Part shown: positions 1-8,801 of the stretch, piece after piece
Layout: the number at the start of each line of letters is the position of its first letter
Numbering within the stretch: the first letter of the stretch is position 1
NCBI GenBank assembly: GCA_020248945.1
Contig: JADCGQ010000050.1
Span: 1 to 64,000 of the forward strand
Direction of reading: 5' to 3'
Source: Rubrivivax sp.
GTDB lineage: Bacteria; Pseudomonadota; Gammaproteobacteria; Burkholderiales; Burkholderiaceae_C
Length of the DNA stretch: 64,000 nucleotides
The notes under the pieces: model-generated
Database searches by the model: none
What the model was told of the DNA's origin: nothing
Seen by the model: only the letters and a program-made list of their open reading frames with translations
Translations under genes and position numbers: made by a program

Positions 1-143
1 ACGGCTGCGGTGACGCGCGCCGATAGCCGGCCTCTGGCCGCTTGATGACGCGACAAGTAGCTTGACGCGCGCCGCTTCGCGAAGTGAGCCACTCATTTTC
101 GCGGCTAGGCTGTGTGCGTGGGCAGCCAGGCGGCCTTAGGCTA
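1..143. other. Intergenic window edge with an 11-bp direct repeat
   Basis: No gene could be supported here. The sequence TGACGCGCGCC occurs at 11-21 and again at 63-73. A 10-bp palindrome (CTTCGCGAAG) follows the second copy at about 75-84. The stretch lies downstream of ychF, and no T-rich terminator was found. The repeats may be chance in such GC-rich DNA. Confidence 0.3.
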
Positions 144-1238
144 TCAGACGTTAAACAAGAAGTTCATCACGTCGCCGTCCTTGACCACGTATTCCTTGCC
201 TTCGGCGCGCATCTTGCCCGCGTCCTTGGCACCCTGCTCGCCCTTGAAGGCGACAAAGTCCTCGTAGGCGATGGTCTGGGCGCGGATGAAGCCGCGTTCG
301 AAATCGGTGTGGATGACGCCGGCCGCCTGCGGGCCGGTGGCGCCGATGGGCACCGTCCAGGCGCGCACTTCCTTCACGCCGGCAGTGAAGTAGGTCTGCA
401 GGCCCAGCAGCTTGAAGGCGGCGCGGATCAGGCGGTTCAGGCCGGGTTCGTCCTGCCCCATCTCGGCCAGGAACATCGCGCGGTCCTCGTCGCCCATGTC
501 GGCCAGCTCGGCCTCGGTCTTGGCGCAGATGGCCACCACCGGCGCGCCCTGCTTGGCGGCGTAGGCGCGCAGCTGCTCGAGCAGCGGGTTGTTCTCGAAG
601 CCGGTTTCGCTGACGTTGCCGACGAACATCGCCGGCTTGGCCGTGATCAGGCACAGCGGCTTCAGGATGGCCTTCTCTTCCTTGCTGAAGTCGATGCTGC
701 GCACCGGCTGCGCCTGGTCGAGCGCGGCCTGGCACTTCTCGAGCACCTTCACCAGCGCCGCCGCTTCCTTGTCGTTGCCCGAGCGGGCGGCCTTCAGGTA
801 GCGGTGCAGGCTCTTTTCCACCGTGCCCAGGTCGGCCAGACAGAGCTCGGTCTGGATGACCTCGATGTCGGAGATCGGGTCCACCTTGCCGGCGACGTGG
901 ATGACGTTGGCGTCTTCGAAGCAGCGCACCACGTTGACGATGGCGTCGGTTTCGCGGATGTGGCTCAGGAACTGGTTGCCGAGGCCTTCGCCCTGGCTGG
1001 CGCCGGCCACGAGCCCGGCGATGTCGACGAACTCCACGATGGCTGGCACGATGCGCTCCGGCTTCACGATCTCGGCCAGCTTTGCCAGGCGCGGGTCGGG
1101 CAGTTCGACGATGCCGACGTTGGGCTCGATGGTGCAGAACGGGTAGTTCTCGGCCGCGATGCCGGCCTTGGTCAGCGCATTGAAGAGGGTGGACTTGCCG
1201 ACGTTGGGCAGGCCGACGATGCCGCACTTGAGGCTCAT
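144..1238 (-). CDS. ychF: Redox-regulated ATPase/GTPase YchF (OLA1 family)
   Basis: A 364-residue cytosolic P-loop protein, the usual length for YchF. The Walker A motif GLPNVGKST is at residues 9-17. A TGS-type C-terminal domain ends the protein, with the typical final motif around VKDGDVMNF. The family binds ATP in preference to GTP because the NKxD specificity motif is altered, and it associates with ribosomes and stress responses. The start was placed at the ATG giving MSLKCGIVG, which is where the family normally begins; longer in-frame extensions into the GC-rich upstream DNA look non-coding. The gene is divergent from the pirin gene. Confidence 0.96.
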   Translation of the reverse strand: MSLKCGIVGLPNVGKSTLFNALTKAGIAAENYPFCTIEPNVGIVELPDPRLAKLAEIVKPERIVPAIVEFVDIAGLVAGASQGEGLGNQFLSHIRETDAIVNVVRCFEDANVIHVAGKVDPISDIEVIQTELCLADLGTVEKSLHRYLKAARSGNDKEAAALVKVLEKCQAALDQAQPVRSIDFSKEEKAILKPLCLITAKPAMFVGNVSETGFENNPLLEQLRAYAAKQGAPVVAICAKTEAELADMGDEDRAMFLAEMGQDEPGLNRLIRAAFKLLGLQTYFTAGVKEVRAWTVPIGATGPQAAGVIHTDFERGFIRAQTIAYEDFVAFKGEQGAKDAGKMRAEGKEYVVKDGDVMNFLFNV

Positions 1239-1333
1239 GGCGCGGGGGCTTTCGGGGTTGGGTCTTCGGGGCCGGCGGGCGGCGGGGGCGGCACACGCCA
1301 CGGGCGCTGCGCTTCAAAGAGAGCGGATTTTCC

Positions 1334-1339
1334 TACACT
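1334..1339 (+). promoter_or_regulatory. Candidate -10 element (TACACT) for the pirin gene
   Basis: TACACT sits with exactly six bases between it and the ATG at 1346. If used, transcription would start at or next to the first codon, giving a leaderless mRNA. No convincing -35 hexamer or Shine-Dalgarno sequence was seen. Confidence 0.35.
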
Positions 1340-1345
1340 GCGGCG

Positions 1346-2245
1346 ATGAACACGCCCGTCCAGATCAAGCCCCACACCAAGGATCTCGGCGGCGGCTTCG
1401 TCGTGCGCCGGCTGCTGCCGGCCGCGGCGCGCCAGGCGGTGGGGCCGTTTCTCTTCTTCGACCACTTCGGGCCGATCACCGCCGCCCCGGCCGACAACCA
1501 CGACGTGCGTGCCCACCCGCACATCGGCCTGGCCACGGTGACCTACCTGTTCGAGGGCGCGATGATGCACCGCGACAGCACCGGCGCCGTGCAGCGCATC
1601 GAGCCCGGCGCCGTGAACTGGATGACCGCCGGCCGCGGCATCGTGCACAGCGAGCGCACGCCTGACGACCTGCGCGGCCACGAGCGCCGCAGCCACGGCC
1701 TGCAGCTGTGGGCGGCGCTGCCCGAGGCCGACGAGGCGCTGCCGCCCTCGTTTGCCCACACGCCGGCCGCGGCGCTGCCCGAGCTCGAGGTCGGCGGCGC
1801 CGTGGTGCGGGTGCTCGTCGGCAGTGCCTTCGGTGCCACCAGCCCGGTGGCCGTGCGCTCGCCCACGCTCTACCTCGACATCGCGCTGCAGGCCGGTGAT
1901 GCGCTGCCGCTGCCGCTGGCCAGCGAGCGTGCGGTCTACGTCGTGCAAGGCGCCGTCTCGATCGACGGCGAGCCGCTGCCGCCGCAGACGATGACGCTGC
2001 TCACCGCGGGCGACGAGCCGCTGCTGGCCGCCGACGGCCCGGCGCGTGTGGTGCTGATCGGTGGCGATGCGCTCGGCCGCCGCCACCTGTGGTGGAACTT
2101 CGTCGCCACGAGCCGCGAGCGACTGGCCGAGGCGGCCGCCGCGTGGGCCGACGGCCCGGGTGCCGCGGGCGATGCCCAGGCGCGATTCCCGCAGGTGCCG
2201 GGCGAAACCGAGTTCATCCCGGCGCCGCTGTTCCGGCCAAGCTGA
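1346..2245 (+). CDS. Pirin family protein
   Basis: A 299-residue bicupin. Residues H57, H59, H101 and E103 fall in the RAHPH and GIVHSE motifs and match the iron-binding set of pirins (in human pirin, H56, H58, H101 and E103). Some bacterial family members have quercetin 2,3-dioxygenase activity and others bind partner proteins, so the substrate cannot be named. A single gene, divergent from ychF and convergent with the MOSC gene. No ribosome binding site is evident before the ATG, in keeping with a possible leaderless start. Confidence 0.93.
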   Translation: MNTPVQIKPHTKDLGGGFVVRRLLPAAARQAVGPFLFFDHFGPITAAPADNHDVRAHPHIGLATVTYLFEGAMMHRDSTGAVQRIEPGAVNWMTAGRGIVHSERTPDDLRGHERRSHGLQLWAALPEADEALPPSFAHTPAAALPELEVGGAVVRVLVGSAFGATSPVAVRSPTLYLDIALQAGDALPLPLASERAVYVVQGAVSIDGEPLPPQTMTLLTAGDEPLLAADGPARVVLIGGDALGRRHLWWNFVATSRERLAEAAAAWADGPGAAGDAQARFPQVPGETEFIPAPLFRPS

Positions 2246-2269
2246 ACTCCGGCCGCCTGGCGCCGCCGT

Positions 2270-3148
2270 TCAGTCGAACGCGTGGCGCAGCACGAGCGTC
2301 TGCCCGGCGCGCAGCGTGAGGCCCAGGCCCTGCACGACGATGGCGTTCATGCCGAAGGTGAGGCCGCCGTTCATGCGCGGGTCGGCGCGGAAGCCGGCCA
2401 GCGTCTGGCCCACGGCGGTGCCGGTCTCGGCCGTGGCCGGGTCGACGTCGGGGATGCTGCAGCGCACGCAGGGCTTCACCAGGCGCAGCGTCACCACGCC
2501 GTCGCCGGTGTGAATGTCGATCTCGCGCAGGTGGTCTTCATCCCAGGGCTGCAGGCCGTCGAGCACGAGGTTCGGCCGGAAGCGCGACATGCCCACCGGC
2601 GCGTGCCCGGCCGCCACCAGCCGCGTGTTCAGGTCGGCCAGCGAGGCCGCGTTGGCCACGAGCAGCGGGTAGCCGTCGGAAAACGCGGCCAGCGCCTTCG
2701 TGCTGCCGGTCCAGCGCGCGTCGCAGACACGTTCTTCCTCGGGGTCGAAACGCGCCAGCCGCAGCAGGCCGGAGGGCGGCGCGCCGAGGAAATCGCTGAA
2801 CCACTGCGCTGCCAGCGCGCCCATGTCGTAGGCCTTGACGATGTCGTCCCACACGCGCACGCGGGTGGCGGCTTCCACGGTGTCGAGCTTCAGGTGCAGC
2901 GCCAGCATGCCGGGTGCGCGCAGCACCAGCTCGCCGCCGCGCAGCGTGGGCTGGATCAGCGCCATGCGCGGCCGCTCGCGTTGAGTGAGCATCTCGCCGT
3001 GGCTGTCGACAACCATCCAGGCGCGGTCGAGGTCGAGGCCGGTCTCGGTGAGCTCGGCGGCGCCGAGCGCGAGCGTGCCGCACGACTTGATGGGATGGAT
3101 GGCCAGGCTGGCCAAGGTCGCGGCGGGTGTGGGAAGCGGTGAATTCAC
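2270..3148 (-). CDS. MOSC domain-containing protein with MOSC N-terminal beta barrel
   Basis: About 292 residues from a GTG start. The N-terminal beta-barrel domain opens with the typical IHPIKSCG motif near residues 17-24. The C-terminal MOSC domain carries the conserved cysteine region KPCVRCSIPDVDP. These proteins handle molybdenum cofactor-linked sulfur chemistry, for example YcbX in N-hydroxylated base detoxification. Start choice: the homologous region begins directly after this GTG and no ATG precedes the domain, while upstream in-frame sequence is low-complexity Arg/Ala. The substrate is unknown. Confidence 0.88.
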   Translation of the reverse strand: MNSPLPTPAATLASLAIHPIKSCGTLALGAAELTETGLDLDRAWMVVDSHGEMLTQRERPRMALIQPTLRGGELVLRAPGMLALHLKLDTVEAATRVRVWDDIVKAYDMGALAAQWFSDFLGAPPSGLLRLARFDPEEERVCDARWTGSTKALAAFSDGYPLLVANAASLADLNTRLVAAGHAPVGMSRFRPNLVLDGLQPWDEDHLREIDIHTGDGVVTLRLVKPCVRCSIPDVDPATAETGTAVGQTLAGFRADPRMNGGLTFGMNAIVVQGLGLTLRAGQTLVLRHAFD

Positions 3149-3258
3149 GGCAGCGGCAGGCAAGGCCGGGTCCAGGCGACCCGTGACCTCATTGTGCCCG
3201 GCCCCCCTTGCTACGATGCCGGGCTGCCTGCTTGCCAGCTCCTGCCCCGACTCCTGCC

Positions 3259-4452
3259 ATGCCCGACCCCAGCCCTGCCCGCAGCCCGGCCTCGCGTTCC
3301 GGGCTCCAGCCCGAGCCGCGGCACGATGTCTTCGTGCGCGGCGGCGGCGCCGTCGGGCTGGCTGCCGCGCTGTCGCTGGCGCGCCAGGGCTTGCGCGTGG
3401 CGCTGCTGTCGGCGCCGGCATCGACGGCCCTGGCCGCCGCCGACGCGGCGCCCGACGTGCGCGCCTACGCGCTCAATGCCGCCTCGGTGCGCTTGCTGCA
3501 GACGCTCAAGGTCTGGGACGCGCTGCCCGCCGACGCCCGCACCGCCGTGCATGACATGCAGGTGCAGGGCGACGACGCCGAGGCCGCCGCCTGCCTGCAT
3601 TTCTCGGCCTGGACGCAGGGCGTGGCCGAGCTGGCCTGGATCGTCGACGCCGCCGAGCTCGAGCAGGCCTTGCGCGCGGCTGCCGGCTTTGCGCCGCACA
3701 TCGAGCGCGTCGCCGCGCCCGTGCCCGCCGCGCTGACGGTGCTGGCCGAAGGCAAGGATTCCGCCACCCGCCGCGCGCTCGGCGTGCAGTTCACGCGCCA
3801 CGGCTACGGCCAGCGCGGCATCGCGGCGCGGCTGGTGGCTGATCTTCCGCATGCCCAGATGGCGCGGCAGTGGTTCCGCAGCCCCGACGTGCTGGCCCTG
3901 CTGCCGCTGGACCGCCCCGAGCCAGGCCGCAGCGTCGGGCTGGTGTGGTCGGTGCCCGACGAGCGCGCCGATGCGCTGATGGCCTTGCCCGACGCGGCCT
4001 TCGAAGCCGAGCTGATGGCGGCCAGCGGCGGCGCCGCCGGCACGCTGCGCCTGGCCAGCCCGCGCCAGCAGTGGCCGCTGGCCCTGGCCGAGGCCAGCGC
4101 CGTGCACGGCCCGGGCTGGGTGCTGGTGGGCGATGCCGCGCACGTGGTGCACCCGCTGGCCGGCCAGGGCCTGAACCTGGGGCTGGCTGACGTGGCGGCA
4201 CTGGCCGCCGTGCTGGCCGAGCGCCAGGAGCGCGAAGCCTGGCGCCCGCTCGGCGACGACAAGCTGCTGGCCCGCTACGCCCGCGAGCGCCGCCTGCCCA
4301 CGCAAGCCATGGCCCAGCTCACCGACGGGCTGCTGCAGCTGTTCGCGCACCCGAACCCGTTCGTGCGCCAGTTGCGCAACCTCGGCCTCGGTGCCGTCGA
4401 CCGGCTCGGGCCGCTGAAGAAGCGCCTCACCGCCCAGGCCCTGGGTCTCTGA
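3259..4452 (+). CDS. FAD-dependent UbiH/UbiF/VisC family hydroxylase (ubiquinone biosynthesis)
   Basis: A 397-residue flavoprotein monooxygenase. The dinucleotide-binding glycine motif GGGAVG is at residues 28-33. A mid-protein segment resembles the DG-x-x-S family motif. The signature GDAAH, followed by HPLAGQGLNLG, is at about residues 291-308; this is diagnostic for the UbiH family that hydroxylates the ubiquinone ring. The exact ring position (UbiH, UbiF or UbiI role) cannot be assigned from sequence alone. The ATG at 3259 is preferred to a start about 50 bases upstream because the extra residues are compositionally random. dsbC follows after about 50 bases and may be co-transcribed. Confidence 0.9.
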   Translation: MPDPSPARSPASRSGLQPEPRHDVFVRGGGAVGLAAALSLARQGLRVALLSAPASTALAAADAAPDVRAYALNAASVRLLQTLKVWDALPADARTAVHDMQVQGDDAEAAACLHFSAWTQGVAELAWIVDAAELEQALRAAAGFAPHIERVAAPVPAALTVLAEGKDSATRRALGVQFTRHGYGQRGIAARLVADLPHAQMARQWFRSPDVLALLPLDRPEPGRSVGLVWSVPDERADALMALPDAAFEAELMAASGGAAGTLRLASPRQQWPLALAEASAVHGPGWVLVGDAAHVVHPLAGQGLNLGLADVAALAAVLAERQEREAWRPLGDDKLLARYARERRLPTQAMAQLTDGLLQLFAHPNPFVRQLRNLGLGAVDRLGPLKKRLTAQALGL

Positions 4453-4503
4453 GCCCCCGAGCCCCGCCCCCGATTACCCCACCGCGCCCTCCCGGCGACC
4501 GCC

Positions 4504-5244
4504 ATGAAGTCCCTCATCCGACTGGCCACCCTGGCCGCCACCGTCGCCAGCCTGCTGCTGCTGGCGGCCGCGCCGGCGGCGGCCAACGAAGCCGCCATCC
4601 GCAAGGCGCTCAGCGAGCGCTACCCGCAGCTGAAGATCGACGAAGTCCGCCGCAGCCCCGTGGCGGGCATCTGGGAGGTGCGCTACGACGGCGTCGACAT
4701 CCTCTACAGCGACGCCACCGGCGACCACATCTTCGTCAGCGGTGCGCTGGTCGAGACCCGGACGCGCACCGACCTCACCGAGCAGCGCGTCGAAAAGCTG
4801 CTGGCCGTGGCCTGGGATCGCCTGCCGCTGAAGGACGGCATCACGATCCGCCAGGGCACGGGCGCGCGCAAGCTGGCCGTGTTCGTCGACCCGAACTGCG
4901 GCTACTGCCGGCGCTTCGAGCGCGACCTCGCCACGGTGAAGGACGTGACCGTGCACGTGTTCCTGATCCCCATCCTCGGCCCCGACTCGGTGGCCAAGTC
5001 GCGCGACATCTGGTGCGCGCGCGATCCCGCCGTGGCCTGGCGCCGCTACATGCTCGAGGGCGTGCAGCCCTCCAAGGCCGCCGCCTCGTGCAACGTCGAC
5101 GCGCTCGACCGCAACCTGGCGTTCTCGCGCACGCACCGCATCAACGGCACGCCGGCGGTCTTCTTCGAAGACGGCACGCGGCGGCCGGGCGCGATACCGG
5201 CCGAGCAGATCGAGGCGTCGCTGGTGGCGGCGACCAAGAAGTGA
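4504..5244 (+). CDS. dsbC: Periplasmic thiol:disulfide interchange protein DsbC
   Basis: 246 residues with a Sec signal peptide (basic start, hydrophobic core to about residue 24, likely cleavage after APAAA near residue 27). An N-terminal dimerisation region precedes a thioredoxin-fold domain. The active site is CGYC at C132-C135 and the cis-proline is in TP at 216-217. A second cysteine pair, C171 and C196, matches the structural disulfide of DsbC. The protein isomerises wrong disulfides in the periplasm and is normally kept reduced by DsbD. Its stop codon overlaps the GTG of the next gene. Confidence 0.95.
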   Translation: MKSLIRLATLAATVASLLLLAAAPAAANEAAIRKALSERYPQLKIDEVRRSPVAGIWEVRYDGVDILYSDATGDHIFVSGALVETRTRTDLTEQRVEKLLAVAWDRLPLKDGITIRQGTGARKLAVFVDPNCGYCRRFERDLATVKDVTVHVFLIPILGPDSVAKSRDIWCARDPAVAWRRYMLEGVQPSKAAASCNVDALDRNLAFSRTHRINGTPAVFFEDGTRRPGAIPAEQIEASLVAATKK

Positions 5245-5657
5245 CCCCCGCTGCGATGGCGCTGGGATACGCGGGGCTGCTGCCCTTCGTGGCCGGCGCG
5301 GCCCTGGTGTGGCTGGTGCAGGGTGAGGCGCATGTCTACGCCGCGATGGCGCTGTCGGCCTACGCGGCGGTCATCCTCAGCTTCCTCGGCGGCATCCACT
5401 GGGGCCTGGCGATGCGCCAGCCGGTGGCGCCGCTGCCCACGCTCGTCTGGGGCGTGGTGCCGTCGCTCGTGGCCTGGCCGGCGGTCATCATGCCGGCGCA
5501 TGCCGGCTTGGTGCTGCTGGGCCTGATGCTGGTGGCGAGCTACCTCGTCGACCGCCGCAGCTACCCGCGCCTGGGTGCCGCGCCCTGGCTCGTGCTGCGC
5601 TTTCGCCTCAGCGCCGTGGCGGCTGCAGCCTGCTTCATCGGCGCGGCCGGAAGCTGA
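5241..5657 (+). CDS. DUF3429 domain membrane protein
   Basis: A small integral membrane protein of about 138 residues with four hydrophobic segments. It carries the GGIHWGLAM motif typical of DUF3429 proteins. The GTG at 5241 overlaps the dsbC stop by four bases, a common translational-coupling arrangement. An ATG at 5256 is the alternative start and would shorten the product by five residues. The function of the family is unknown. Confidence 0.8.
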   Translation: MTPAAMALGYAGLLPFVAGAALVWLVQGEAHVYAAMALSAYAAVILSFLGGIHWGLAMRQPVAPLPTLVWGVVPSLVAWPAVIMPAHAGLVLLGLMLVASYLVDRRSYPRLGAAPWLVLRFRLSAVAAAACFIGAAGS

Positions 5658-5662
5658 AGGCC

Positions 5663-6730
5663 GTGGACCGCCGCCGCACCGGCTGGGTGGCGCTGGTGGC
5701 GGCGGTGACGGCGCTGCACCTGGCGCTGCTGCCGGCGGTGTGGCCGGTGCGGCTGGGTGAGGGCGCGGCCGACCCGCGCCGCCCCGAGCGGCTGCAGGTG
5801 AGCTTCGTGCAGACGCTGCAGCCGAGCGAGCCGCCCACGCGGCGGTTGCAGCCGGTGCAGGCCGCCCCGCGCAGGGCTGCAGGCGCGGCCCTCGAGCGGG
5901 CCGAGCCGGCGGCATCGGCGCCGGCCATGGAGGCACCCGAGCTGCCGCCCCTGGCCGAGCTGCCGCCCGAGTTGACGAACCCCGTGCCGAGCCTGATGCC
6001 GGTGGAAGTGGACACCGTGGCGGCATCGCCGGCTGCTTCGGCGGCCGTCAGCACCGATGCCACCGCCTTCGACTGGCCCCCGTCGACCCGCCTGAGCTAC
6101 CGCGTCGTCGGAGACGTCCAGGGCCCCGTCGAGGGCCAGGCGCGGGTCGAGTGGCTGCGCCAGGGCCTGCGGTACCAGGTGCACCTCGACTTGAGCGTGG
6201 CCTTGCTGGCCTCGCGCCGCATCAGCAGTGACGGCCTGATCACGCCGGCCGGCCTGGCGCCGCGCCGCTACGACGAAGAGACCCGGATCGTGCTGCGCGA
6301 GCCGCGCCGCGTGGCGATCGACTTCGGCGACGAACTGGTGCGCATGGCCGACGGCCGCGTGCTGCCGCGGCCCGAGGGCGTGCAGGACAGCGCCAGCCAG
6401 TTCGTGCAGATGACCTGGCTCTTCAACGCCCGGCCCGACCTGCTGCAACCGGGGCAGAGCGTGAGCTTTCCGCTGGCGCTGCCGCGCCGCGTCGACACCT
6501 GGATCTACGACATCCTGGCCTCGGAGCCGGTGGCCACGCCGGCCGGCCTGCTGCCGGCGGTGCACGTGAGGCCGCGCCGCGAAGCGGGCGGGGGCGATCT
6601 CACGGTGGAGTTCTGGGTGGCGCCGAGCCTGCAGTACCTGCCGGTGCGGCTGGCCATTCGCCAGGGCCGCGGCATCACCCTGGAACTGCTGCTCGAGCGC
6701 CTGCCCGAACAGGCCGCGCCAGGCCGCTGA
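5663..6730 (+). CDS. DUF3108 domain-containing envelope protein
   Basis: 355 residues from a GTG start. One N-terminal hydrophobic segment (about residues 8-24) is followed by an Ala/Pro-rich linker. A beta-rich DUF3108 domain then runs from about residue 135 to the end, beginning near LSYRVVGDVQG. Members are predicted periplasmic, membrane-anchored beta proteins of unknown role. It lies five bases after the DUF3429 gene and is likely in the same transcript as dsbC. Confidence 0.85.
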   Translation: MDRRRTGWVALVAAVTALHLALLPAVWPVRLGEGAADPRRPERLQVSFVQTLQPSEPPTRRLQPVQAAPRRAAGAALERAEPAASAPAMEAPELPPLAELPPELTNPVPSLMPVEVDTVAASPAASAAVSTDATAFDWPPSTRLSYRVVGDVQGPVEGQARVEWLRQGLRYQVHLDLSVALLASRRISSDGLITPAGLAPRRYDEETRIVLREPRRVAIDFGDELVRMADGRVLPRPEGVQDSASQFVQMTWLFNARPDLLQPGQSVSFPLALPRRVDTWIYDILASEPVATPAGLLPAVHVRPRREAGGGDLTVEFWVAPSLQYLPVRLAIRQGRGITLELLLERLPEQAAPGR

Positions 6731-6753
6731 CCCGCCGGGCCGGCGCCACGCGC

Positions 6754-7236
6754 TCAGCCGATGCCGAAGCGCTTGGCAAAGGCCTCGGCAGCCGAGCGGC
6801 CCCGCATCGCGGCGATCGACTGCGCACCCTGCACCAGCAGCGGCATGAGCTCACCGAGATTGCGCGCCTTCTCCATCTTGATCGAAAGGTTTTCGGCGGC
6901 GGGCCCGAGCTGGTCGTTCAGTTGGCGCACGGCGGCGCGCCGCGTGCTGTCGAGGTCGTTGCCGCCTGCGGTCGTGGCGCTGGCTGACGGGGCGGGCGCG
7001 GGAGCCGGTGGGGGCGATGCAGATCGGGCGGTTTCGCCAACGGCCTCGATGAAGCCCTGCTCGGCGAGCGACGACAGCGTCTCTTCGGCCTGCTGCGTGA
7101 TCAAGGGCTTGAGGTCGTTCACGTCACGGCGGCCGTCGACGAGGATGAGCGCGCTGCGCAGACGCGGCGGCAGGCGGTGGGCCCGCGTCTCGATCTCGGT
7201 CAGGCCCTTGGCGGTCTTGCGGTAGATCAGCGGCAT
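6754..7236 (-). CDS. Hypothetical two-part protein of unknown function
   Basis: 160 residues. The N-terminal part (about 1-70) reads as a small helical, winged-helix-like domain. An Ala/Pro/Ser linker of about 25 residues follows, then a charged helical C-terminal part (about 100-160). No enzyme motif, signal peptide or membrane segment is visible. It is a single gene, divergent from the enoyl-CoA hydratase. No function is assigned. Confidence 0.75.
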   Translation of the reverse strand: MPLIYRKTAKGLTEIETRAHRLPPRLRSALILVDGRRDVNDLKPLITQQAEETLSSLAEQGFIEAVGETARSASPPPAPAPAPSASATTAGGNDLDSTRRAAVRQLNDQLGPAAENLSIKMEKARNLGELMPLLVQGAQSIAAMRGRSAAEAFAKRFGIG

Positions 7237-7342
7237 CGAGGGGAAAGAAGGCGCAGAAACAGTCCAGGCAAAGGTGGGCGCGGGCGATCGACCAGACCAC
7301 CCGCGAAGCTCCAGGTTTCAGATAGCTTACTCGGTGCGGCCG

Positions 7343-7348
7343 TATAGT
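7343..7348 (+). promoter_or_regulatory. Candidate -10 element (TATAGT) upstream of the enoyl-CoA hydratase gene
   Basis: TATAGT is the best -10 match in the 143-base divergent gap. It would place the start of transcription about 25 bases before the ATG at 7380. No good -35 hexamer is present at normal spacing, so confidence is low. Confidence 0.3.
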
Positions 7349-7379
7349 GCTGCGGCAGCCCTGCACGATCCGGTCCCAA

Positions 7380-8183
7380 ATGACCATCCTTCCGATGAAC
7401 GAATCACTCATCCTCACCGACCTGCGGGGCGACGGTCCGCGCCGCACCGCCCTGATCACGCTGAACCGGCCCAAGCAGCTGAACGCGTTGAACGACGAGC
7501 TGATGGACCAGCTTGGCGAGGCGCTGTTGCGCTTCGATGCCGATGCCACCGTGGGTTGCATCGTCATCACCGGCAGCGAGCGCGCCTTCGCGGCCGGCGC
7601 CGACATCGGCGCGATGGCCCCCAAGACCTTCGACGAGGTCTACAACCAGGACTTCATCACCCGCAACTGGGAGACCATCCGCCGCGTGCGCAAGCCCGTC
7701 ATCGCGGCCGTGGCGGGCTTCGCCTTGGGCGGCGGTTGCGAGCTGGCGATGATGTGCGACTTCATCATCGCGGCCGAGACGGCGAAGTTCGGCCAGCCGG
7801 AGATCAAGCTCGGCATCATCCCCGGCGCCGGCGGCACGCAGCGGCTGCCGCGCGCGGTGGGCAAGGCCAAGGCGATGGACCTCGTGCTCACCTCGCGCAT
7901 GATGGACGCCGCCGAGGCCGAGCGCGCGGGGCTCGTGAGCCGCGTGGTGGCAGTCGACAAGCTGCTCGACGAGGCCCTGGCCGCCGCCGACGCCATCAAC
8001 GCCATGAGCGGCCCGAGCGTGATGATGGCCAAGGAGTGCGTGAACCGCGCCTTCGAAGGCACGCTGGCCGACGGCGTGAGCTACGAGCGGCGCCTGTTCC
8101 ATTCCCTGTTCGCCACGGCTGACCAGAAGGAAGGCATGGCCGCCTTCGTGGCCAAGCGCAAGCCCGACTGGCAGCACCGCTGA
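7380..8183 (+). CDS. Enoyl-CoA hydratase (crotonase family)
   Basis: About 267 residues, or 262 from the second ATG at 7395. The crotonase signature is complete: [13 protein letters not shown] near the N-terminus, the CoA/oxyanion segment AFAAGADI, and the catalytic glutamates in GGGCELAM and [17 protein letters not shown]. It should hydrate trans-2-enoyl-CoA in beta-oxidation or aromatic-acid breakdown; the chain-length preference is not readable from the sequence. A single-gene unit, followed by a hairpin element and the convergent FMN-protein gene. Confidence 0.93.
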   Translation: MTILPMNESLILTDLRGDGPRRTALITLNRPKQLNALNDELMDQLGEALLRFDADATVGCIVITGSERAFAAGADIGAMAPKTFDEVYNQDFITRNWETIRRVRKPVIAAVAGFALGGGCELAMMCDFIIAAETAKFGQPEIKLGIIPGAGGTQRLPRAVGKAKAMDLVLTSRMMDAAEAERAGLVSRVVAVDKLLDEALAAADAINAMSGPSVMMAKECVNRAFEGTLADGVSYERRLFHSLFATADQKEGMAAFVAKRKPDWQHR

Positions 8184-8210
8184 GCCCTTCGACAGGCTCA
8201 GGGCGAACGG
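8180..8210. repeat. Hairpin-forming short repeat at the 3' end of the enoyl-CoA hydratase gene
   Basis: CTGAGCC (8180-8186) pairs with GGCTCAG (8195-8201) around an 8-base loop. The flanking sequence CTTCGACAGGCTCAGGGCGA (from about 8188) is a short intergenic repeat I recall as widespread in Burkholderiales genomes. Here it overlaps the stop codon and lies between convergent genes, so it could also act as a bidirectional terminator, although it lacks a T tract. Confidence 0.55.
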
Positions 8211-8217
8211 ACGGGGT

Positions 8218-8793
8218 TCAGGGCGCGATCCAGCGCGCGCCGTCGGCGCCGAAGCGCGCGCGGCGGTGGCCTTCGCGGTGCAGTTCCAGCCAGTCGGTGC
8301 TCTGCACTTGGCATTCGAGCACCGCGAAGTGGCCGCGGCTGTCGCGCTCGGGCGTGATCGCCGCTGGGTCGGCCAACGGCGTGCCCGGCGGCAGCGGTGC
8401 CATGTAGTCCTGCGCCGCCGGCGTGAGCTTGAGCTGCGCCCAGCGCGACGAGACCTGCAGCCCGCCGGTGTGCAGCACCAGCGCCACGTTCAGCCGCAGC
8501 TGCCAGCCCAGGGCTGCCGACCACAGCACCAGCACGCCCTGCGGCCGGCGCTCGGCCTGGTGGGCCTTGGCGCTGCGCGCGTCGGTGTAGACGAGCAGGC
8601 GGCGCGCGTCGCGGTCGCAGTCGCGCAGCACCACGCTGCGCGCCTCGGGCTGCACGCCGTCGGCGCTGGCGGCCACGGTGGCCAGCGTCGCCACGCGCCA
8701 GGCGTGGTGGCGGTCGCGTACCGCGCGTGACAGCTCGCGCCAGAGGGCGGCTTCGATCTCGGGCAGCGCCTGCAGGCGGTCGGGCGCAGCCAT
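8218..8793 (-). CDS. Pyridoxamine 5'-phosphate oxidase-related FMN-binding protein
   Basis: 191 residues of the split-barrel FMN-binding fold. The N-terminal half has the RSVVLRD and VYTDARSAK segments that contact FMN phosphate in the PNPOx-like family. It lacks the strongly conserved C-terminal part of true PdxH, so it is more likely a PNPOx-related flavin protein of unknown substrate than the vitamin B6 enzyme. It lies eight bases downstream of lysS and is probably co-transcribed with it. Confidence 0.82.
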   Translation of the reverse strand: MAAPDRLQALPEIEAALWRELSRAVRDRHHAWRVATLATVAASADGVQPEARSVVLRDCDRDARRLLVYTDARSAKAHQAERRPQGVLVLWSAALGWQLRLNVALVLHTGGLQVSSRWAQLKLTPAAQDYMAPLPPGTPLADPAAITPERDSRGHFAVLECQVQSTDWLELHREGHRRARFGADGARWIAP

Positions 8794-8801
8794 GGGGTGG
8801 C

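Noticed and set aside
1..143. A partial gene entering from the left edge
   Set aside because: All three plus-strand frames hit stops within about 50 bases and the composition gives no coding signal.
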